This document shows positions 25,697 through 36,660 of a DNA stretch of 64,000 bases, piece after piece. The translations under genes were made by a program, and so were the position numbers. Numbering within the stretch: the first letter of the stretch is position 1; each line of letters starts with the position of its first letter. This DNA comes from Arabiibacter massiliensis. GTDB taxonomy: Bacteria; Actinomycetota; Coriobacteriia; Coriobacteriales; Eggerthellaceae. The notes under the pieces are model-generated. The model had not been told where the DNA came from. It worked only from the letters and a program-made list of their open reading frames with translations, and searched no databases. The stretch covers positions 2,232,001 through 2,296,000 of the forward strand of contig NZ_LT827021.1 of assembly GCF_900169505.1 (NCBI RefSeq). The letters are read 5' to 3'.

Positions 25697-27787
25697 TTAC
25701 ACGTAGAAGAGCATGTCGTTGTAGGTGGGGACGGGCCAGTGGTCGCGGTCGACGATGATCTCCATGGCGTCGACAGCGGCGCGGAGCTCGTCCATGAGGG
25801 GCAGGACGTGGTGCGCGTTGTCGTCGGCGCGCTGCTGCTCGTCTTCGATCACGACGTTGGCGTGATGCGCCTCGTCGAGCGCCTGCAGGTGCGCATCGAT
25901 CTCCTTGACGCCGGCCAGCAGCTTCTCCAGCAGCGCCTCCTGCTGATCCACGTCGGCTGCGGCGCAGGCGGCCTTGACGATGCCGATATTGCCGGCCACC
26001 TCGGCCGCGTAGGCGTTGATGGCGGGCAGGTAGGCGCGGCGCACCATGCGCTTCATCGTGCGCGCCTCGATGTTGATCAGCTTGTTGTACTTCTCCAGCT
26101 TCACCTCGTAGCGGCTGCGCACCTCCGGCTCGGTGAGCACGCCGAACTCCTCGAACAGCGCGATGCTCTCGGGGGCCACGTAGCACGGCAGCGCGTCGGC
26201 GGTGGTGCGATGGTTCGCAAGCCCGCGGAGCTCGGCCTCCACGGGCCACTCCTCGGAGTAGCCGTTGCCGTTGAAGATGATGCGCTGGTGCTTGGCCAGG
26301 ACGTCCTTGATGTACGCGATGGCGGCCGCTTCGAACTCGGGGCCCTCCTTGCCCTCCATGGCGTCGGCGAACTCCTTCAAGCTCTTCGCCATGGCGGTGT
26401 TGAGGATCATGTTGCAGTCGGACAGGTTCACCGCCGAGCCCGGCATGCGGAACTCGAACTTGTTGCCCGTGAACGCGAACGGGCTCGTGCGGTTGCGGTC
26501 GGTGTTGTCCTTGAGGAAGTTGGGCAGCACGGCCACGCCCAGGTCCATGGCCACCTTGTCGGCCGAGGTGTACTCGTGGCCGTCGACGAGGGCGTCCACG
26601 ATGGCGCCCAGCTCATCGCCCAGGAAGATGGAGATGATGGCCGGCGGCGCCTCGTTCGCGCCCAAGCGGTGGTCGTTGCCGGCCGAGGCCACGGACATGC
26701 GCAGCAGCTCCTGGTAATCGTCCACCGCCTGGATGACGCCCGTAAGGAACACGAGGAAGCGCAGGTTGTCCATGGGGGTCTCGCCCGGGTCGAGCAGGTT
26801 CGTCTTGCCGGCCGAGATGGACCAGTTGTTATGCTTGCCCGAGCCGTTGATGCCCTCGAAGGGCTTCTCATGCTGGAGGCACACCAGGCCGTAATGGCTG
26901 GCCAGCAGGCGCATCTTCTCCATCGTGAGCAGGTTCTCGTCGATGGCGCGGTTGCTGTTGGTGAAGATGGGCGCCAGCTCGTGCTGCGCGGGGGCCACCT
27001 CGTTGTGCTTGGTCTTGGCGGACACGCCGATCTTCCACAACTCGTCGTCGAGCTCCTTCATGAACTCGTTCACCGACGGGCGGATGGCGCCGAAGTAGTG
27101 CTCCTCGAGCTCCTGGCCCTTGCACGGCGGGTAGCCGAACAGCGTGCGGCCGGTCATGATGAGGTCCTGGTGCTTGGCGTAGTCCTTCTCCGAGATGAGG
27201 AAGTACTCCTGCTCGGAGCCGACGGTGGTGACCACGCGGGGGGCCGTCTCGCCGAAGAGCGCGAGTACGCGCTTGGCCTGCTCGTCGATGGCGCTCATGG
27301 AGCGCAGAAGCGGCGTCTTCTTATCGAGCGCCTCGCCGGTGTAGGAGCAGAAGGCGGTGGGGATGCACAGCACCTCGTCCTTGATGAACGCGTAGCTCGT
27401 GGGGTCCCAGGCCGTGTAGCCGCGGGCCTCGAAGGTGGCACGCAGGCCGCCGGAGGGGAAGCTTGAGGCGTCGGGCTCGCCCTGGATCAGCTCTTTCCCG
27501 GAGAAGCTCATGATGGCGCGGCCGTCGCCGCAGGGGTCGAGGAAGCTGTCGTGCTTCTCCGACGTGATGCCGCTCAAAGGCTGGAACCAGTGCGTGTAGT
27601 GCGTGGCGCCCTTCTCGATGGCCCATTCCTTCATGGCGTGCGCCACGACGTTGGCCACCTCGATATCGAGCTGCTTGCCTTCCTTGATGGTCTTGAGCAG
27701 GCTCTTGTACGTCGCGGACGGGAGCCGCTCCTGCATCGTGTGCTCGTTGAACACCATCGAGCCGTAGATCTCCGAAACCTTCGCCAT
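25697..27787 (-). CDS. glnN: Glutamine synthetase type III
   Basis: 696 residues, far longer than GSI (about 450) and right for GSIII. It makes glutamine from glutamate, ammonia and ATP. Recognisable parts: [74 protein letters not shown]. The start [14 protein letters not shown] at 27787 has AAGGAG nine bases upstream; a longer reading frame begins inside an inverted-repeat element and is rejected. It is monocistronic, with a 22-bp palindrome about 90 bases upstream. Confidence 0.95.
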   Translation of the reverse strand: MAKVSEIYGSMVFNEHTMQERLPSATYKSLLKTIKEGKQLDIEVANVVAHAMKEWAIEKGATHYTHWFQPLSGITSEKHDSFLDPCGDGRAIMSFSGKELIQGEPDASSFPSGGLRATFEARGYTAWDPTSYAFIKDEVLCIPTAFCSYTGEALDKKTPLLRSMSAIDEQAKRVLALFGETAPRVVTTVGSEQEYFLISEKDYAKHQDLIMTGRTLFGYPPCKGQELEEHYFGAIRPSVNEFMKELDDELWKIGVSAKTKHNEVAPAQHELAPIFTNSNRAIDENLLTMEKMRLLASHYGLVCLQHEKPFEGINGSGKHNNWSISAGKTNLLDPGETPMDNLRFLVFLTGVIQAVDDYQELLRMSVASAGNDHRLGANEAPPAIISIFLGDELGAIVDALVDGHEYTSADKVAMDLGVAVLPNFLKDNTDRNRTSPFAFTGNKFEFRMPGSAVNLSDCNMILNTAMAKSLKEFADAMEGKEGPEFEAAAIAYIKDVLAKHQRIIFNGNGYSEEWPVEAELRGLANHRTTADALPCYVAPESIALFEEFGVLTEPEVRSRYEVKLEKYNKLINIEARTMKRMVRRAYLPAINAYAAEVAGNIGIVKAACAAADVDQQEALLEKLLAGVKEIDAHLQALDEAHHANVVIEDEQQRADDNAHHVLPLMDELRAAVDAMEIIVDRDHWPVPTYNDMLFYV

Positions 27788-27878
27788 GGTTGCGCGCTCC
27801 TTACTCGTCAGCGCCGGCCTCTTTTTCGCCGGTCGTCTTTTGACCTCCCTGCCAACGCTACCCACGCTGTGTTTCGAG

Positions 27879-27900
27879 GAGTTTTCCAGCTGGAAAACTC
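27879..27900. promoter_or_regulatory. Perfect 22-bp palindrome upstream of glnN
   Basis: Centred on TTTTCCAGCTGGAAAA. It lies 91 bases upstream of the glnN start. Dyad and position suggest an operator for a dimeric regulator; the regulator is not known. Confidence 0.6.
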
Positions 27901-27944
27901 GTGTTACAAGGAAGGACCCCGCGTCGGCATTAGCGCTTCCCTGT

Positions 27945-28078
27945 TGTGGAAAGAATTTGCGGCTGTGGCACGCGCGACGCGTTCGCGAAATTCGCGACCT
28001 GGGGAAACGTCGGTGGCTGGTCGTCCGCGCCGCTTCAAACCCGCCCGATCCGTGCCACAGCCGCAAATTCTTGCCACT
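27945..28078. mobile_element. MITE-like inverted-repeat element, type 1
   Basis: Perfect 22-bp inverted termini (starting AAGAATTTGCGGCTGTGG, 27951-27972; complement 28051-28072), extended imperfectly to about 28 bp each side. No coding sequence. The interior on the minus strand contains TTTCCCCAGGTCGCG, a core also seen in the elements at 33828 and 43501. Apart from this element, the glnN-pyrG gap (27788-28224) holds only leader sequence and the 22-bp palindrome. Confidence 0.7.
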
Positions 28079-28086
28079 TGGCCTGA

Positions 28087-29799
<1,713 letters not shown>

Positions 29800-29818
29800 C
29801 AAGGGGGCGTGACAAAAG

Positions 29819-29953
29819 CCCCCTTGTCATCCTGAGCGAGCGAAGCGAGTCGAAGGATCCCTCGCGGTGCCAACCGGGACGCTTCCCGCTGGCGCCGCAC
29901 GGGATCCTTCGACTGCGCTCACTGCGTTCGCTCCGCTCAGGATGACAAGGGGG
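29819..29953. repeat. TCATCCTGAGCGAGCGAAGC-type inverted-repeat element, copy 1
   Basis: CCCCCTTGTCATCCTGAGCG begins the left arm and its inverted form ends the right arm. GTCGAAGGATCCC and GGGATCCTTCGAC face each other inside. It fills the space between convergent pyrG and the glutamate synthase genes, and could terminate both. A relative is at 47504-47642. Confidence 0.8.
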
Positions 29954-29958
29954 GCGCT

Positions 29959-30690
29959 TCAGTTGGCGTACATGCTGGCGTAGGGGCGGGAGCTGGCGGG
30001 GCGCAGGCGGAAGAAGCCCTCGCCGCTCTCGTCGATGCCGGAGCCCAGGTCGCCGGCGAAGAAGTCGTTGTAACGGCGAAGCAGTCGGCGCAGCACGGCG
30101 CGGTCGGCCTCGTCTGCCGGCTCCTGCACGAGCCCCGGGGCCACGTCCTCGTCGGCGATGCGGTTCCTCAAGTAGATGACGCCGCCGTGCATGCCGATGG
30201 CCAGATGCTTCCCCGGCTTGCCCAAAAGCACGATGACGCCGCCCGCCAGGTACTCCCCGAGGAAGCTGCCCGCGTCGCCGCCGATGACGATGGCGGGGCG
30301 CTTGTCCTCGAACTGCTTCATATGGATGCCCACGCGCCAGCCGCAGCCGTCGCGCACGAAGATCTGCCCGCCGCGCATGCCGTAGCCCGCCGCGTCGCCG
30401 CAGCGCCCATGCACCACGATGCAGCCGTCATTCATGGTGTTGCCCACCTGGTCCTGCGCGTTGCCGAACACCTCGATGCGGCCGCCGTCCAGGTAGCACG
30501 CCATGTCGTTGCCGGGAACGCCGTGGATCTTGAGCGTCTTGCCCGCCGGCATCGCGCAGCCCAGGTAGCGTTGGGCGAACGCCTCGCGAACCTCCACCGT
30601 GTCGGCCCGTTCAAGCGCCTCCCGCACCGTTTCATTCGCCTCGGTGAAATGCTCGGTGCCGAGCGTCACGGAAGCCGTCTTTTCCATCAC
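29959..30690 (-). CDS. Glutamate synthase GXGXG-domain subunit
   Basis: 243 residues. It matches the C-terminal domain of the GltB large subunit as a free protein: repeated Gly-rich helical turns such as GGRIEVFGNAQDQVGNTM, GCIVVHGRCGDAAGYGMRGG and GGDAGSFLGEYLAGGVIVLL. In GltB this beta-helix is structural and joins the amidotransferase and FMN domains. Last of three genes (amidotransferase, FMN synthase, this) that together rebuild GltB. It starts 7 bp after the upstream stop. Confidence 0.88.
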   Translation of the reverse strand: MMEKTASVTLGTEHFTEANETVREALERADTVEVREAFAQRYLGCAMPAGKTLKIHGVPGNDMACYLDGGRIEVFGNAQDQVGNTMNDGCIVVHGRCGDAAGYGMRGGQIFVRDGCGWRVGIHMKQFEDKRPAIVIGGDAGSFLGEYLAGGVIVLLGKPGKHLAIGMHGGVIYLRNRIADEDVAPGLVQEPADEADRAVLRRLLRRYNDFFAGDLGSGIDESGEGFFRLRPASSRPYASMYAN

Positions 30691-30697
30691 CTCCCCC

Positions 30698-32203
30698 TCA
30701 CTCTCCCGCGTGCTTCACGCCGAGCACCTCGAGCTCCTTGTCGGTGAGCCCGATGCCGCGCAGCATGAGGCGGTTGCCCCGCAGGCTGTCGATGGCGTTG
30801 ATGCCCATGCCGCCCATCATCTCCTGGATCTCATGGTTCCACGCTCGCACGAGGTTCACCACGCGCTCGGCGGCTATCTCGGGATTGAGGCGCTTGACCA
30901 GCTCGGGGCGCTGCGTGGCGATGCCCCAGTTGCAGCGGCCGCTCGCGCAGTCCTGGCACTGGTGGCACCCCATCGCGATGAGCGCGGCGCTCGCGCAGTA
31001 CACGGCGTCGGCCCCGAGCGCCACCGCGCGCACCACGTCCGCCGAGTTGCGGATGGATCCGGCGGCAACCAGGCTCACCTTCGAGCGGATGCCCTCGTCG
31101 CGCAGGCGCTTGTCTACGGAGGCCAGCGCGAGCTCGATGGGGATGCCCACGTTGTCGCGGATGCGCGTGGGCGCCGCGCCCGTGCCGCCGCGGAAGCCGT
31201 CGACCACGATGACGTCCGCGCCGGCCCGGGCCATGCCGCTGGCGATTGCGGCAGCGTTGTGGACGGCGGCGATCTTCACGGCCACGGGCTTGGTGTAGCG
31301 CGTGGCCTCCTTGAGAGAGAACACGAGCTGGCGCAGGTCCTCGATGGAGTAGATGTCATGATGCGGCGCGGGCGAGATGGCGTCGGTACCGCGCGGGATC
31401 ATGCGGGTCTGCGACACCTCCTCGTTGATCTTCTCGCCCGGCAGGTGCCCGCCAATGCCGGGCTTGGCGCCCTGGCCTATCTTGATCTCGATCATGGCGC
31501 CGGCGTTCAGGTAATGCGCGTCCACGCCGAAGCGGCCGCTGGCCACCTGCACAATGGCATGCTTCCCGTAGCGCTCGAGGTCCTTGTGCAGGCCGCCTTC
31601 GCCGGTGTTGAAGTAGGTGCCCAGCTCCTCGGCCGCCATGGCGAGCGCCTTCTGCGCGCCCAGCGAGATGGAGCCGAAGCTCATGGCCGAGAACATGAGG
31701 GGCACGTCGAGCTTGATCTGCGGCGGCATCTTCGTCTTCACCGTGAGGGCGCGCTCGTCCACCTTGAGCACGTCGGGCCGGCTGCCCAGGAACACGCGCG
31801 TCTCCATGGGCTCGCGCAAAGGGTCGATGGAGGGGTTCGTCACCTGGCTCGCGTTCAGCAGCAGATGGTCCCAGTAGAGGGGGTAGGGCTGCGGATTGCC
31901 CATCGAGGACAGCAGCACGGCGCCGGTCTGCGCCTGCTTGGCGATGTCCTGCATGGCGCCGAGCGTCCAGTTGGTCGAGCCGTTGCCCACCTGGGGCCAG
32001 TGCGTGATGGCCAGCGCGCCGACAGGGCACATGACCACGCAGCGCTGGCAGTTCACGCACGCGCGGTGGTTGGCGGTGACGCGGCCGAGCCCTTCATCCG
32101 CCTTGTGCACCTCGTTGGCGCATGAGCGTTCGCACACGCCGCACTGGACGCACAGGTCGGCATCGCGCAGCACCTTGTAGCGGGGAAGCAGGTAATCGAG
32201 CAT
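30698..32203 (-). CDS. Glutamate synthase FMN-domain subunit with ferredoxin domain
   Basis: 501 residues. The N-terminus has two 4Fe-4S clusters: CVQCGVCERSC and CVNCQRCVVMCPVGAL. The rest is the FMN-binding synthase barrel: SAMSFGSISLGAQKALAMAA, GEGGLHKDLERYGKHAIVQV, KIGQGAKPGIGGHLPG, VDGFRGGTGAAPTRIRDN and CHQCQDCASGRCNWGIAT. It would reduce 2-oxoglutarate plus ammonia to glutamate. No NADPH subunit (GltD) is adjacent, so electrons may come from ferredoxin or another partner. Three bp separate it from the amidotransferase gene. Confidence 0.92.
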   Translation of the reverse strand: MLDYLLPRYKVLRDADLCVQCGVCERSCANEVHKADEGLGRVTANHRACVNCQRCVVMCPVGALAITHWPQVGNGSTNWTLGAMQDIAKQAQTGAVLLSSMGNPQPYPLYWDHLLLNASQVTNPSIDPLREPMETRVFLGSRPDVLKVDERALTVKTKMPPQIKLDVPLMFSAMSFGSISLGAQKALAMAAEELGTYFNTGEGGLHKDLERYGKHAIVQVASGRFGVDAHYLNAGAMIEIKIGQGAKPGIGGHLPGEKINEEVSQTRMIPRGTDAISPAPHHDIYSIEDLRQLVFSLKEATRYTKPVAVKIAAVHNAAAIASGMARAGADVIVVDGFRGGTGAAPTRIRDNVGIPIELALASVDKRLRDEGIRSKVSLVAAGSIRNSADVVRAVALGADAVYCASAALIAMGCHQCQDCASGRCNWGIATQRPELVKRLNPEIAAERVVNLVRAWNHEIQEMMGGMGINAIDSLRGNRLMLRGIGLTDKELEVLGVKHAGE

Positions 32204-32206
32204 GCC

Positions 32207-33310
32207 TCACGCCTCCTTCTCAAGCTGGACGACGAAAGGCTCGCCGCCTTCGATGGAGCGCACGTTCTCCACGTCGGGGCACACGACCTCGATGGCGGCC
32301 TGCTCCGAGGCCAGATACACCATGCTGCCCTTCTCGCCGGCCATGAGGGCGCGCAGCTTCAGGCGGTCGTTGAGCGCGAGCAGCCCCTCGTCCGATCCGA
32401 GGATCACCGACATCGGGCCGTTCACCAGCGCGCTCGAATACACGCAGCGCAGCGCCGTCTCGAACGCGGCCCTGTCCGGCTCCATCTTATCGATCTCGTC
32501 CCATGCGCTCGCGCACATGATGTGCGCGGCCATCTGCTGCGAGAAGCCGTGGCGGCGCACGAGCAGGTCGAACAGGTAGGTGATGACCTCGGTGTCGGTC
32601 TTGAGCGCGCATTCGTAGCCGAACTGCTCGACGTAGCGGCGGTTCGCATCGTAGCTGGATATCTCGCCGTTGTGCACGATGGACCAGTTGAGCAGCGTGA
32701 ACGGGTGCGCCCCGCCCCACCAGCCGGGCGTGTTGGTGGGGAAGCGCCCATGCGCCGTCCACAGCCACGCCCGATAGTCCTCGATGCGGTAGAACGCGCC
32801 GATGTCCTCGGGATAGCCGACGCCCTTGAACGCGCCCATGTTCTTGCCGGACGACGCCACGAACGCGCCGGGGATGTCCGCGTTGATGCGGAACACGTGC
32901 TGCATGGTGTACTCGGCTTCGTCGAGGCCGCTCAGGGCGAGCTTCACCGGATGCGGCGCGAGGAAATAGCGCCAGATGTCCGGCGGATCCTGGATGCCCT
33001 TCACCGGCTCGGTGGGGATGCGCTCCTGCTTCTCGCTCACGAAGTGCTCGTCGAGGTACGCCTCCGTGCGGTCGCGCGCGTCCTTGCTCTCGTACATGAT
33101 ATGGAACGCGTGCAGCTCGGCGAACTCGGGGTAGATGCCGTAGGCCGCGAACCCGCCGCCCAGGCCGTTGCTGCGGTCGTGCATGAGCGCGATGGATTTT
33201 AGGATGTCTCTTCCGTCGTGGCGCGCGCCGCGTCTGTCCATGATGCCGGCGATGGCGCATCCGGAGGGTATGCGCACGTCGCCCTCGCGTAGTGCCGCCT
33301 TTTGCCTCAT
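32207..33310 (-). CDS. Glutamate synthase amidotransferase subunit
   Basis: 367 residues, class II glutamine amidotransferase (Ntn hydrolase). The likely nucleophile is Cys18 in PSGCAIAGIMDRRG, so a 17-residue propeptide would need removal. Also seen: AHGRFPTNTPGWWGGAHPF and LNWSIVHNGEISSYDANRR, the ring of residues around bound glutamine. The start at 33310 has GAGG upstream; a longer frame (to 33415) lacks support. It is the first gene of the split glutamate synthase operon, releasing ammonia to the FMN subunit. Confidence 0.9.
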   Translation of the reverse strand: MRQKAALREGDVRIPSGCAIAGIMDRRGARHDGRDILKSIALMHDRSNGLGGGFAAYGIYPEFAELHAFHIMYESKDARDRTEAYLDEHFVSEKQERIPTEPVKGIQDPPDIWRYFLAPHPVKLALSGLDEAEYTMQHVFRINADIPGAFVASSGKNMGAFKGVGYPEDIGAFYRIEDYRAWLWTAHGRFPTNTPGWWGGAHPFTLLNWSIVHNGEISSYDANRRYVEQFGYECALKTDTEVITYLFDLLVRRHGFSQQMAAHIMCASAWDEIDKMEPDRAAFETALRCVYSSALVNGPMSVILGSDEGLLALNDRLKLRALMAGEKGSMVYLASEQAAIEVVCPDVENVRSIEGGEPFVVQLEKEA

Positions 33311-33374
33311 CGAGGGGCCCTCGTCTCTCGTCTGGTCGTCTCGTCGGTTTCCGCGCGAGGCGAGGGCTGCGATC

Positions 33375-33431
33375 CCCGGAGAAAGGCGCGGGCAATGGAG
33401 GTCCGCCGAAAGCACCGCGCCTTTCTCCGGG
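33375..33431 (-). promoter_or_regulatory. Long hairpin in the glutamate synthase leader
   Basis: Perfect 17-bp stem (CCCGGAGAAAGGCGCGG and its complement at 33415-33431) with a 23-base loop, 65 bases upstream of the first gene. It could be an attenuator, an RNA-stability element or another inverted repeat. No T run and no known riboswitch match. Confidence 0.5.
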
Positions 33432-33540
33432 AGTGCCGGCCCTTCGTCTCTGCGCTGCCTTTAGGGTACGCGCCCAATGTTTCCGCCGTGTAGAGCCCCT
33501 GTTTCAATCAAGTTTCATATGGAGAAGGGCATGCGGCCGA

Positions 33541-33556
33541 TGTTTCACGCGAAACA
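33541..33556. promoter_or_regulatory. parS-like site, one mismatch
   Basis: TGTTTCACGCGAAACA. First half of a cassette with 33589, spaced 48 bp. Confidence 0.8.
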
Positions 33557-33588
33557 TTTATCGTAATAGCTTGCGACAATCGTACAAA

Positions 33589-33604
33589 TGTTTCACGTGA
33601 AACA
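33589..33604. promoter_or_regulatory. parS site
   Basis: Perfect 16-mer. The spacer to 33541 contains TCGTAATAGCTTGCGA. Confidence 0.9.
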
Positions 33605-33827
33605 TCGGGAGGCGCCCGACCGTACCGTTCTGACGCCTCCACTTGTTGCGGAGGCTGATCGTGACAGCGACGGTTTGACCGCGAAAACCTGTCAAGAGAA
33701 TGAAATTCCGAAAAGCACGATCAAGAACGGCACTGTGCGGACGGGAGGCACGACGCATGGCAGGACGTACCTTTTGAACGACTTGGAGAACGAAACCGGC
33801 GGGACGCCCCTTCAACTTCCGTGTTTC
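33605..33827. other. Intergenic segment, no gene recognised
   Basis: Open frames here are short and give low-complexity products. It lies between the paired parS cassette and the long inverted repeat. It could hold a decayed gene, but I see no family signature. Confidence 0.4.
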
Positions 33828-34114
33828 GTTCTGACTTCCCCTTTGACGCACATTCCGGTGAGCACTTCCTCCTGCGCGCGAATCGAGCCCTCTCGACACA
33901 AAAAACCTCGACGTGAAAGGCTCGGAGGCGGAAAAGGGAGGCCGCGGGCTCCCGGAAGCGAAGGGCTCTCGGCGTTTTCCCAGGTCGCGGAACTCCCACG
34001 CACGCGCGGATCGCCGAAACCCTTTCACGTCGAGGATTTTCGTGTCGGGCAGCCCCTATTCGCGTGCATCCCTCCCCGAGGTGCTCGATTGTGCGTCAAA
34101 GGGGAAGTCAGAAC
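33828..34114. mobile_element. Long inverted-repeat (MITE-like) element, type 2
   Basis: Imperfect inverted repeat with arms of about 93 bp (33828-33920 and 34021-34114). The outer ends match as GTTCTGACTTCCCCTTTGAC and the inner ends as CCTCGACGTGAAAGG. The loop holds TTTTCCCAGGTCGCG. No coding sequence. It lies inside a larger dyad bounded by parS sites. Confidence 0.75.
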
Positions 34115-34147
34115 ACTTGTACGATTGTCGTAAGCTATTACGATAAG

Positions 34148-34163
34148 TGTTTCACGTGAAACA
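34148..34163. promoter_or_regulatory. parS site
   Basis: Perfect 16-mer. The adjoining sequence 34116-34147 is an inverted copy of the spacer at 33557-33588, including TCGTAAGCTATTACGA. Confidence 0.9.
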
Positions 34164-34222
34164 TCGGGGGCGGCCGACAAGGAAAACGCCCGGGCTTGGG
34201 GGCCTCGGGCGTTCGGTTTATC

Positions 34223-34315
34223 TGGCGGAGGGGCAGGGATTCGAACCCTGGTCACCGGGGTTACCGGTGAAACGGTTTTCGAGACCGCCGCATTCAACCG
34301 CTCTGCCACCCCTCC
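34223..34315 (-). tRNA. tRNA-Ser (CGA)
   Basis: Acceptor GGAGGGG pairs with CCCCTCC and CCA is encoded. The anticodon loop CTCGAAA gives CGA, reading UCG. A long variable arm (built around ACCGGTAACCCCGGT) marks a class II tRNA, and the T-loop GGTTCGAATCC is standard. It is the first of two adjacent serine tRNA genes. Confidence 0.95.
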
Positions 34316-34351
34316 GCATGGGGTGATCGCTGCGAGCCTGAAATAAAAAAG

Positions 34352-34442
<91 letters not shown>

Positions 34443-34484
34443 GCATTTCCGACAGGCTCATGGCCGCGCTCGACCATGCAGCAG

Positions 34485-35339
34485 CTACGTAGTATACAAC
34501 AGCTCATAAGCGCTCACAAGCGAGAAATATTCCTCTTCATGAGCATCGTCGAAATCGCCGCCGGGCGGCGGGGCCGACACGTCGCGCCGGACGCGCAGGG
34601 GCACCTCGAACAGCGCGCTCATCGTCTCGTCGGCCAGAAGGCCGCCCTTCGCGCCGTCGGCGAACACCGCGCCGTCCTTGAGCAGCACGACGCGGTCGAT
34701 CTCGGGGACGATGTCCTCCGGATAGTGGGTGACCAGCACGATGCCCTTGCCCTCGCGCGCGAGCAGGCGCATGCTGGCGCGCACGTGGTACTGCCCCTCG
34801 GGGTCGAGGCCCGTGCAGGGCTCGTCGAACACGAGCGTCTGCGGATCATGCACGAGCGCCCGCGCGATGAGGACGCGGCGCGCCTGCCCCGTGGAGAGCG
34901 TCAGGATGTCGCGATCGGCCAGATCGCGCACGCCGAGCAGGGACATCGTGCGAAGCGCCCGCTCGCGCGCCTCATCCGCGCCGGCCGCGCGCGGGGGCAG
35001 CCCGAGCAAGCCGTACAGGCCGCCCGCCACCACGTCGACGGCGGGCAGGTGCACGGCTATCTGGTCCTGCATCGACGAGGACACCACGCCGAGGGCGGCC
35101 TTCACCTCGGAAAGCGTCGCGCGGGCGCGCCCCCTGAAGCGCACCGGCGCCTCATCGCGGTGAAGCGGGAGCACCTCGCGCGTGATGAGCTTGACGAGCG
35201 TCGACTTGCCCGACCCGTTGGGGCCGAGGACGGCGACGCGCTCGCCCTCCGCCAGCGCGAGGGAATCCACCGACAGGATCGGCCTTCCCGCGCGCCTGAC
35301 CACCGCGTCGCGCAGCTCGACGAGCGGCGCCTTCTCCAT
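34485..35339 (-). CDS. Orphan ABC transporter ATP-binding protein
   Basis: 284 residues. Walker A GPNGSGKST, signature LSTGQARRVLIARAL, Walker B TLVFDEP and the H-loop VTHYPED are all present, so it is an active-type ABC ATPase. The signature is LSTGQ rather than LSGGQ. There is no permease or binding protein next to it. It resembles ModF-like ATPases, but the substrate is unknown. The start at 35339 has GGGAGGAAG before it; the longer frame overlaps the foldase terminator. Confidence 0.85.
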   Translation of the reverse strand: MEKAPLVELRDAVVRRAGRPILSVDSLALAEGERVAVLGPNGSGKSTLVKLITREVLPLHRDEAPVRFRGRARATLSEVKAALGVVSSSMQDQIAVHLPAVDVVAGGLYGLLGLPPRAAGADEARERALRTMSLLGVRDLADRDILTLSTGQARRVLIARALVHDPQTLVFDEPCTGLDPEGQYHVRASMRLLAREGKGIVLVTHYPEDIVPEIDRVVLLKDGAVFADGAKGGLLADETMSALFEVPLRVRRDVSAPPPGGDFDDAHEEEYFSLVSAYELLYTT

Positions 35340-35356
35340 CGCTTCCTCCCAACATG

Positions 35357-35386
35357 AAAGCGGGGAACCCGTCGAAGGCTCCCCGC
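35357..35386 (-). terminator. Hairpin after the foldase gene
   Basis: GCGGGGA/TCCCCGC stem, then TTTC on the minus strand. Weak terminator. Confidence 0.5.
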
Positions 35387-35421
35387 GTGGTTCGTCGTGC
35401 TTGTCGGACGGATCCGGGCTG

Positions 35422-36660
35422 TTACGCCGCCTCGGCCGGCTGCTCGGTGCGCGCCGTATCGGCAGCATCGGCGTTCTCAGCGGGCTGATCTGCGGCACCG
35501 GAGCCCTCGGCGGCAGCGTCGGCCCCGTCGGTCGCGCCGTTGGCGGCGGCATCGACAGCGTCGTCGGTCGCCCCGTCGGTCGCCCCCGCCGCAGCGTCAT
35601 CGGTGCCGTCGGCTGCTGTCTGGTACTTCGACATGTCCACCGCGTAGGACAGACCCTCCGGCATGGGGTTGATCACCACATCGGCGCCTTCCTTGTACTC
35701 CTCGAGCCACTGCTGGTAGGCCTCGCTCTGCTTCTGCGACTTGAGCGCGGACTTGATGGACTCGGTCCACTCGGACGGGATCTGGTCGAGGCTGGTCACT
35801 TCCTCGGGGGCCGTGAACACGTCGGTGCACTTGATGATGTGGATGCCGTAGCTGCTGGTCACCAGGCCGCTCATCTGGTCCTTCTCAAGCGGGGCCAGAC
35901 CATCGGTGTACTCGGTCACCAGGCTGGAGGTCTTGTCCCAGCCCACGTCCCCGCCGTTCTCGGCGGTGCCGGTGTCCTTGGAGTATTCCTTGGCCGCCGC
36001 GGCGAAGTCCAGCTCTCCGGCGTTCAGCTTGTCGAGCACCTCCTGTGCGGTGGCCTCGTCGGCCGAGTCGAACAGGATGTGCGAGGAACGCTTCGCTCCG
36101 TCGTAGGTGGTGGCGTACATCTGGGCGTACTGCAGCAGGTCGGACTCGGCCGGCTCCTCGTCGGAGGCGAAGGACTCCTGCAGCTTCTTGGCCTTCACCT
36201 GCAGCTCGATCTCGGAGCGGTACTCGTCCTCCGTCATGCCGGCCTGCTCGAGGGCGGCCTGCCACTTCTCGTCGCTGTCGTAGTTCTGCTTCATCTGGTT
36301 CACATAGCCGTCGACCTCGGCGGCGTCCACCGTGATGCCGCGCTCGTCGGCGCCCGTGCGGATGAGCTCGCGCTGGACGAAGGAGTTCACGATCTCCTCG
36401 CGCACCGACTCGGGCGTGTAGCTGTTCTGCGCGAGCCAGTTGCCCCACGAGTCGGCATCCGTCACGCCCATCTGGCCGCGGAGGTTCTCGATGTAGCTCG
36501 TGACCTCGTCCTCGGGGATGGCCACGCCGTCGACCGTGGCGGCGACGGCCCCGCTCTCGCCGGACGCCTCGCTGCCGCTCGTGCAAGCGGCGAGACCCCA
36601 GACGCAGGCGGCGGACAAGCCTACGGAGCATACGGCCTTCATGATGTGAGATTTATTCAT
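35422..36660 (-). CDS. PrsA/SurA-like peptidyl-prolyl isomerase lipoprotein
   Basis: 412 residues. The signal peptide ends in a lipobox (VWGLAACTSG; Cys modified), so it is membrane-anchored outside the cell. A SurA-like N-terminal region (EEIVNSFVQRELI; YRSEIELQVKAKKL) precedes a parvulin domain (SSHILFDSADEATAQEVLDK; FAAAAKEYSKDTGTAENGGD; SSYGIHIIKC). It likely folds exported proteins. The last 75 residues are Ala/Asp/Gly/Thr-rich and disordered. GGAAGGG precedes the ATG. Confidence 0.88.
   Translation of the reverse strand: MNKSHIMKAVCSVGLSAACVWGLAACTSGSEASGESGAVAATVDGVAIPEDEVTSYIENLRGQMGVTDADSWGNWLAQNSYTPESVREEIVNSFVQRELIRTGADERGITVDAAEVDGYVNQMKQNYDSDEKWQAALEQAGMTEDEYRSEIELQVKAKKLQESFASDEEPAESDLLQYAQMYATTYDGAKRSSHILFDSADEATAQEVLDKLNAGELDFAAAAKEYSKDTGTAENGGDVGWDKTSSLVTEYTDGLAPLEKDQMSGLVTSSYGIHIIKCTDVFTAPEEVTSLDQIPSEWTESIKSALKSQKQSEAYQQWLEEYKEGADVVINPMPEGLSYAVDMSKYQTAADGTDDAAAGATDGATDDAVDAAANGATDGADAAAEGSGAADQPAENADAADTARTEQPAEAA

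Noticed and set aside
33558..34028. A 156-codon open frame on the minus strand in the parS dyad
   Set aside because: It runs through the inverted repeat and parS sites and gives an Arg/Pro/Ser-rich product with no family pattern or ribosome site.
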